Positions 61,015-64,000 of a stretch of 64,000 bases of DNA are shown one piece after another. The stretch is from the NCBI GenBank assembly GCA_937980205.1, contig CALJKW010000010.1, forward strand, positions 372,001 to 436,000. The letters run 5' to 3'. The stretch's first letter is position 1; every line of letters begins with the position of its first letter. The translations under genes and the position numbers were made by a program. Source of the DNA: an uncultured Myxococcales bacterium (lineage in GTDB: Bacteria > Myxococcota > Myxococcia > Myxococcales > Myxococcaceae). The notes under the pieces were generated by a model. The model searched no databases. It saw nothing but the letters and a program-made list of their open reading frames with translations, and was not told the origin of the DNA.

Positions 61015-62522
61015 TGCAGGTTCACCTTCATCGACGTCTCTTTACCCTGCTGCACGCGGACTTTCCGGGACACCGACTTGCCGGTGTCCGGGTTCTTGAG
61101 CAGCACGGTGACTTCGCCCTCGTCGACGGGGACCTTGTAGAGCGGGGTGTCGCCGATCGGCTTGCCGCGCACGCTCACCGTCGCCCACGGCAGCGCGTCG
61201 ATGGTGAGGTACCCGATGCGTGGCCCGGTGTCGGGCTTCGGCTTCGGCGCGGCTGCCGGCTTGGGGCGCGGGGGCTGTGGCGGGGTCGCCGCTTGTTCGG
61301 GTTGTGGTGCTGGAGTCGCGCTCGCCGGCTCCGGTTCCGATCGCTCGACGGCCCCTTCACCCCTACGAGGGGAGAGGGGGGAGCTGGGCACGAACCCGTC
61401 CACCGGCTGCGGCAGCCGCTGGCTCGCCCACCACGCGCCGCCTGCTGCGGCGAGGCCCAGCATGGCCAGTCCTGCGAGCGCGATCGGAGCGCGCGACCGC
61501 GGCTGGGGCGCGGCGGCTGGAGGCGGCTGGGCGGACCTGCTCGGCGTCGCTTCCCGCGTGCCCTCTCGGGCGAGCTGCGCGGTCTGCGCGGCCCGGCTCT
61601 CGAGCGTGCGCACCTGCTCGGCGGCGATGCGCTGGACGAGGTCTCCGAGCTCGCGGGCGGCGGACGCTCCGTAGCCGACGGGGATGGCCTCTCGCAGCAC
61701 GAGCGCGGTCGGGGCGCGCTCGCCGGCGTCGCGCGCGGCGCCCCACTCGAGCGCCTCGTTGAACGCGGCGGGCAAGTCCGCGCGCGGCATCTTCGGCAGC
61801 GCCTCGGTCATCACCGCGCGCATGGTCGCGGCGTCCGACTCGCGGCGGAACGGCGACTCGAGCGTCGCGACCTGGAAGATCGTCACCGCCGCCGAGAACA
61901 CGTCCGTCGAGCGGCTCGCCGCGTGGCCCTCGAACAGCTCGGGCGCCAGGTACGCCGGCTTGCCCTTCACCGTCCCGGTGCGCGTGGACGATCTCGTGTC
62001 CTGCGCGCGCGCGATGCCGAAGTCGCACAGCTTCACCTCGCCGCTCACCGACACGAGCACGTTGTGCGGAGACACGTCGCGGTGCACGAGACCGACCGGC
62101 TTCCCGTCCCGGTCGGTGAGCTCGTGCGCGTGGTGCAGGCCGTCGAGCAGGCCGTGCGCGACGAAGCTGACCAGCGGCGCGGGCAGCTGCTCGCCGCGCG
62201 CCTTCAGGCGATCGAGCAGCCCCCACAGCGAGACGCCGCGCACGAGCTCCATCGCGATGTAGTAGCGGCCGTCTTCCTGGCCCACGTCGAAGATCTGCAC
62301 GACGTTCGGGTGCGAGAGCCGCGACGCGACCCGCGCCTCGTTCAAGAACTCGGCGACGGCGGCGGGTTCCTCGGCGAGGTGCGGCAAGAGCAGCTTCACC
62401 GCGAGCGGCTTCTCGAAGTCGCCCAGGCCGCGCTGCACGGCGACGTACACCTCGCCCATGCCGCCGACGGCGAGGCGCTCGCCGAGCAGGTACCGGCCGA
62501 GGGGCATTCCGGCGGCGCCCAC
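61011..62522 (-). CDS. Membrane Ser/Thr protein kinase with PEGA-like domain
   Basis: 503 residues, GTG 62522 (ATG at 62507 is an alternative and gives MPLGRYLLGERL). Kinase: LAVGGMGEVYVAV, LAVKLLLPHLAEEP, HRDVSPHN, LCDFGIARAQ, YLAPELFEGH. A TM helix near 350-370 (APIALAGLAMLGLAAAGGAW) is followed by a linker into which a family A repeat is inserted in frame (FVPSSPLSPRRGEGAVE). The C-terminal PEGA segment is IGYLTIDALPWATVSVRGKP. Closely similar to the kinase at 43819-45297. Tightly linked to the TPR/two-TM gene upstream and the FHA-sigma54 gene downstream. Confidence 0.95.
   Translation of the reverse strand: MGAAGMPLGRYLLGERLAVGGMGEVYVAVQRGLGDFEKPLAVKLLLPHLAEEPAAVAEFLNEARVASRLSHPNVVQIFDVGQEDGRYYIAMELVRGVSLWGLLDRLKARGEQLPAPLVSFVAHGLLDGLHHAHELTDRDGKPVGLVHRDVSPHNVLVSVSGEVKLCDFGIARAQDTRSSTRTGTVKGKPAYLAPELFEGHAASRSTDVFSAAVTIFQVATLESPFRRESDAATMRAVMTEALPKMPRADLPAAFNEALEWGAARDAGERAPTALVLREAIPVGYGASAARELGDLVQRIAAEQVRTLESRAAQTAQLAREGTREATPSRSAQPPPAAAPQPRSRAPIALAGLAMLGLAAAGGAWWASQRLPQPVDGFVPSSPLSPRRGEGAVERSEPEPASATPAPQPEQAATPPQPPRPKPAAAPKPKPDTGPRIGYLTIDALPWATVSVRGKPIGDTPLYKVPVDEGEVTVLLKNPDTGKSVSRKVRVQQGKETSMKVNLQ
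61353..61379. repeat. Interspersed repeat family A, copy 3 (in kinase linker)
   Basis: CCCCTTCACCCCTACGAGGG then GAGAGGGG: same unit as 5704-5729 and 6296-6321, one base longer. Here it is translated as PLSPRRGEG in the kinase linker, almost the same peptide as in lptE (SLSRRRGEG). Confidence 0.8.
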
Positions 62523-63344
62523 TCACCACCTCCACACGAGCACGCCGGTGAGCACCGCGAGCGCGAGCCCTGCACCGAACGCGGCGTACGACGCGGCGGC
62601 CTTCGCGCGCGCGCCGTCGTCGAGCATGCGCGTCATCACCGCATCGGTGCCGGGCATCACCCGCTGGTACTCGGAGACCCAGAGCGCGGTGAGCACTCCG
62701 CCGGCGGCGAAGCCTCCGAGGGCGAGGGCGCCGGTGAGGAAGGCGGGCCAGCGCGTCGGCCCCTGCGGCGCTTCGGGCGCGGCGACGACGACCGGCTGCT
62801 GCACGACCTCGGTGCGCGTCCACTCGAGCGACGCGAGCACCTTGCCGTCGACGGCGAGGGCCTCGAGGCGCGTGGTGCCCGCCGGCAGCTCGCCGGCGAA
62901 GTGGCGCGCGTCGGCCTGCGGCGCGCCGCCGAGCGTCATGCCGGCGACCAGGTTCCAGGGGTCGATGAGGTCGGCCTCGTAGCGGCCGGGCGCGGCGGGC
63001 CGCCGCTCGAGCTTCACGAACCCTTCCGGGTACACGCTGCGCTTCGCGCGGGAGAACACGTCGCGGATCTTCGGCGAAGCGCCGGCCGGGTCGGGCGCGT
63101 GCGGCTGCTTCTCGAGCAGCTCGGCCCAGGTTCGCTCGGCGTCGGCGGCGCGGCCCTGCGCGATGAGCGCGCGGGCGAGCAGGTCGGCGATCTGCGCCTG
63201 CTCCTCCGGAGTGTTGGTCGGCGACTGCGCGGCGACGCGCAACCGCGCCTCCGCGTCCGGGTACTTGAGCTGCTCGTAGAGGCGGCGTCCTTCGTCCAGA
63301 TGAGGGTTCACCGCGATGACGAGCGAGATCGCCGTCCACCACAT
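62523..63344 (-). CDS. TPR-like protein with C-terminal TM pair (kinase-associated)
   Basis: 273 residues, ATG 63344. Signal-like N-terminus (TAISLVIAV). TPR-like helices (EGRRLYEQLKYPDAEARLRV, IADLLARALIAQGRAADAER), then ASPKIRDVFSRAKRSVYPEG, a beta-rich middle (GRYEADLIDPWNLVAGMTLG) and two TM helices ending VLTGVLVWRW. It is related in order and by the S-P-K-I/V-R motif to proteins at 30497 and 45294. First gene of the operon that continues with the kinase, the FHA-sigma54 regulator and perhaps the tandem lipoproteins. Confidence 0.78.
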   Translation of the reverse strand: MWWTAISLVIAVNPHLDEGRRLYEQLKYPDAEARLRVAAQSPTNTPEEQAQIADLLARALIAQGRAADAERTWAELLEKQPHAPDPAGASPKIRDVFSRAKRSVYPEGFVKLERRPAAPGRYEADLIDPWNLVAGMTLGGAPQADARHFAGELPAGTTRLEALAVDGKVLASLEWTRTEVVQQPVVVAAPEAPQGPTRWPAFLTGALALGGFAAGGVLTALWVSEYQRVMPGTDAVMTRMLDDGARAKAAASYAAFGAGLALAVLTGVLVWRW

Positions 63345-63370
63345 TCGGGGCCGAGTGTAGCATCCGCGCT

Positions 63371-64000
63371 GTGAACGCCCGCGGGCTCCTCTGCGCCCTG
63401 TCGCTGGCCGGTTGCCTCCCGTCGTTCCACGACCTCGAGGGCCGCCGCTGCAGCGCCGACGCCGAGTGCGGCGAGGGGCTGGTGTGCCACCGGTCCGCGT
63501 GCGCGAAGGCCGGGACGTTCGACACGGTGCCGATCGATCTCTCCGCGGCGTCGAGCGAGGGTGGGGTGAGCCGTACGGCGCGAGCGCCGACCCGGCCGGG
63601 GCTGACGGCGTTCGCCGACGCCGGCACGTTGCCCGGCCCCCGCGCGGCGCAGGCCGCCGCCGGTGACTTCGTCGTGGGCTCGGAGGTCAGAGGCCCCGGT
63701 GGGCCCACCACGCCGCTGCCGTCGCCGCGCTTCCAGGCGGGCGCCGCGATCGCAGGCGGGCGCCTGTTCGTCGCCGGCGGGCTCGCGGAAGACGGCGCGC
63801 CGCGGGACGAGGTCTTCAGCGCCCCGCTGCTCGACGACGCAGGCGTCGGCGCCTGGGAGACCGAGCCCGCGCTGCCGAGCGCCCGCGCGGGGCTCTCGGT
63901 CGTGGCCGCCGGTGGCGTCGTCTACGCGCTCGGCGGAGAGGCGCCCACCGGGCTCACCGACGAGGTGCTCGCCGCGGCGATCTCGGGCAGCGGCCGCCTC
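63371..64000 (+). CDS. Kelch-like lipoprotein (5' part; runs off the right edge)
   Basis: 210 codons from GTG 63371 to the window end without a stop. Lipobox SLAGC15. Cys-rich segment (RRCSADAECGEGLVCHRSAC) followed by a linker and kelch-like blades: GAAIAGGRLFVAGGLAEDG and VVAAGGVVYALGGEAPTG, each with the GG pair and aromatic typical of kelch or galactose-oxidase propellers. Surface-anchored. Divergent from the kinase operon, 26 bp between starts. The C-terminal part is outside the window. Confidence 0.8.
   Translation, partial: MNARGLLCALSLAGCLPSFHDLEGRRCSADAECGEGLVCHRSACAKAGTFDTVPIDLSAASSEGGVSRTARAPTRPGLTAFADAGTLPGPRAAQAAAGDFVVGSEVRGPGGPTTPLPSPRFQAGAAIAGGRLFVAGGLAEDGAPRDEVFSAPLLDDAGVGAWETEPALPSARAGLSVVAAGGVVYALGGEAPTGLTDEVLAAAISGSGRL

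Overview
The window is high-GC chromosomal DNA from a member of the Myxococcota (myxobacterium-type deltaproteobacterium). The evidence is the combination of six Ser/Thr protein kinases, three sigma54 enhancer-binding proteins (two with FHA domains), a DUF2378-type Myxococcus paralogous protein, DUF4388 and PilZ-like domains, a MYXO-CTERM-type tail, many Cys-rich or NHL/kelch-like lipoproteins, and an astacin peptidase with a golvesin-type tail. No tRNA, rRNA, CRISPR array, prophage, transposase or plasmid function was seen.

Layout. 1-2.7 kb: 3' part of a large kinase with a PilZ-like N-terminus. 2.8-6.2 kb: leuS, a membrane protein and an lptE-type lipoprotein. 6.3-10.8 kb: a PilZ/sigma54 regulator divergent from a KAS III-like synthase, a DUF2378 protein and two small genes. 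10.8-13.8 kb (minus): two Cys-rich lipoproteins, rpsT and mazG. 13.8-18.8 kb (plus): Uma2 nuclease-like gene, TPR membrane protein, DUF4388 protein and phoH. 18.8-19.9 kb: ahpC-ahpD. 20-27 kb: NHL lipoprotein, a sigma factor divergent from a zinc-finger kinase, LysM protein, astacin. 27.3-31.1 kb: FHA regulator, PEGA kinase and TPR/2-TM protein. 31.1-38.7 kb (minus): an export and heme-motif cluster (MYXO-CTERM protein fused in frame to a CxxCH protein, CARDB-like lipoprotein, Tat-exported DUF1501-like protein). 38.7-39.4 kb: a Hint-domain lipoprotein. 39.5-42.9 kb: rpsO-pnp and an LRR protein. 43.1-46.1 kb: second kinase and TPR/2-TM pair. 46.3-50.1 kb: membrane proteins, a C2H2-finger/DUF2795 protein and an M23 peptidase. 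50.2-57.3 kb: Gly-rich lipoprotein, dut, a kinase-FGE fusion, an ABC substrate-binding protein, purB and a small gene. 57.3-59.7 kb: tandem paralogous lipoproteins. 59.7-63.3 kb: third and most complete kinase module. 63.4 kb to the end: start of a kelch-like lipoprotein.

Housekeeping genes (leuS, lptE, rpsT, mazG, phoH, rpsO, pnp, dut, purB) are interleaved with signalling and envelope genes. The most coherent candidate system is a recurrent module: a transmembrane PEGA kinase with a small TPR/two-TM protein ending in a conserved S-x-K-V/I-R motif, and at two of three loci an FHA-sigma54 activator beside it. The simplest model, which is inference, is an envelope-sensing kinase that controls a sigma54 activator through its phosphothreonine-binding FHA domain. 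Other unusual elements are the Hint-domain lipoprotein, a 29-residue Cys repeat lipoprotein, an ICK-like Cys tail, the in-frame MYXO-CTERM fusion, and at least three families of short palindromic interspersed repeats, some placed inside coding sequence.
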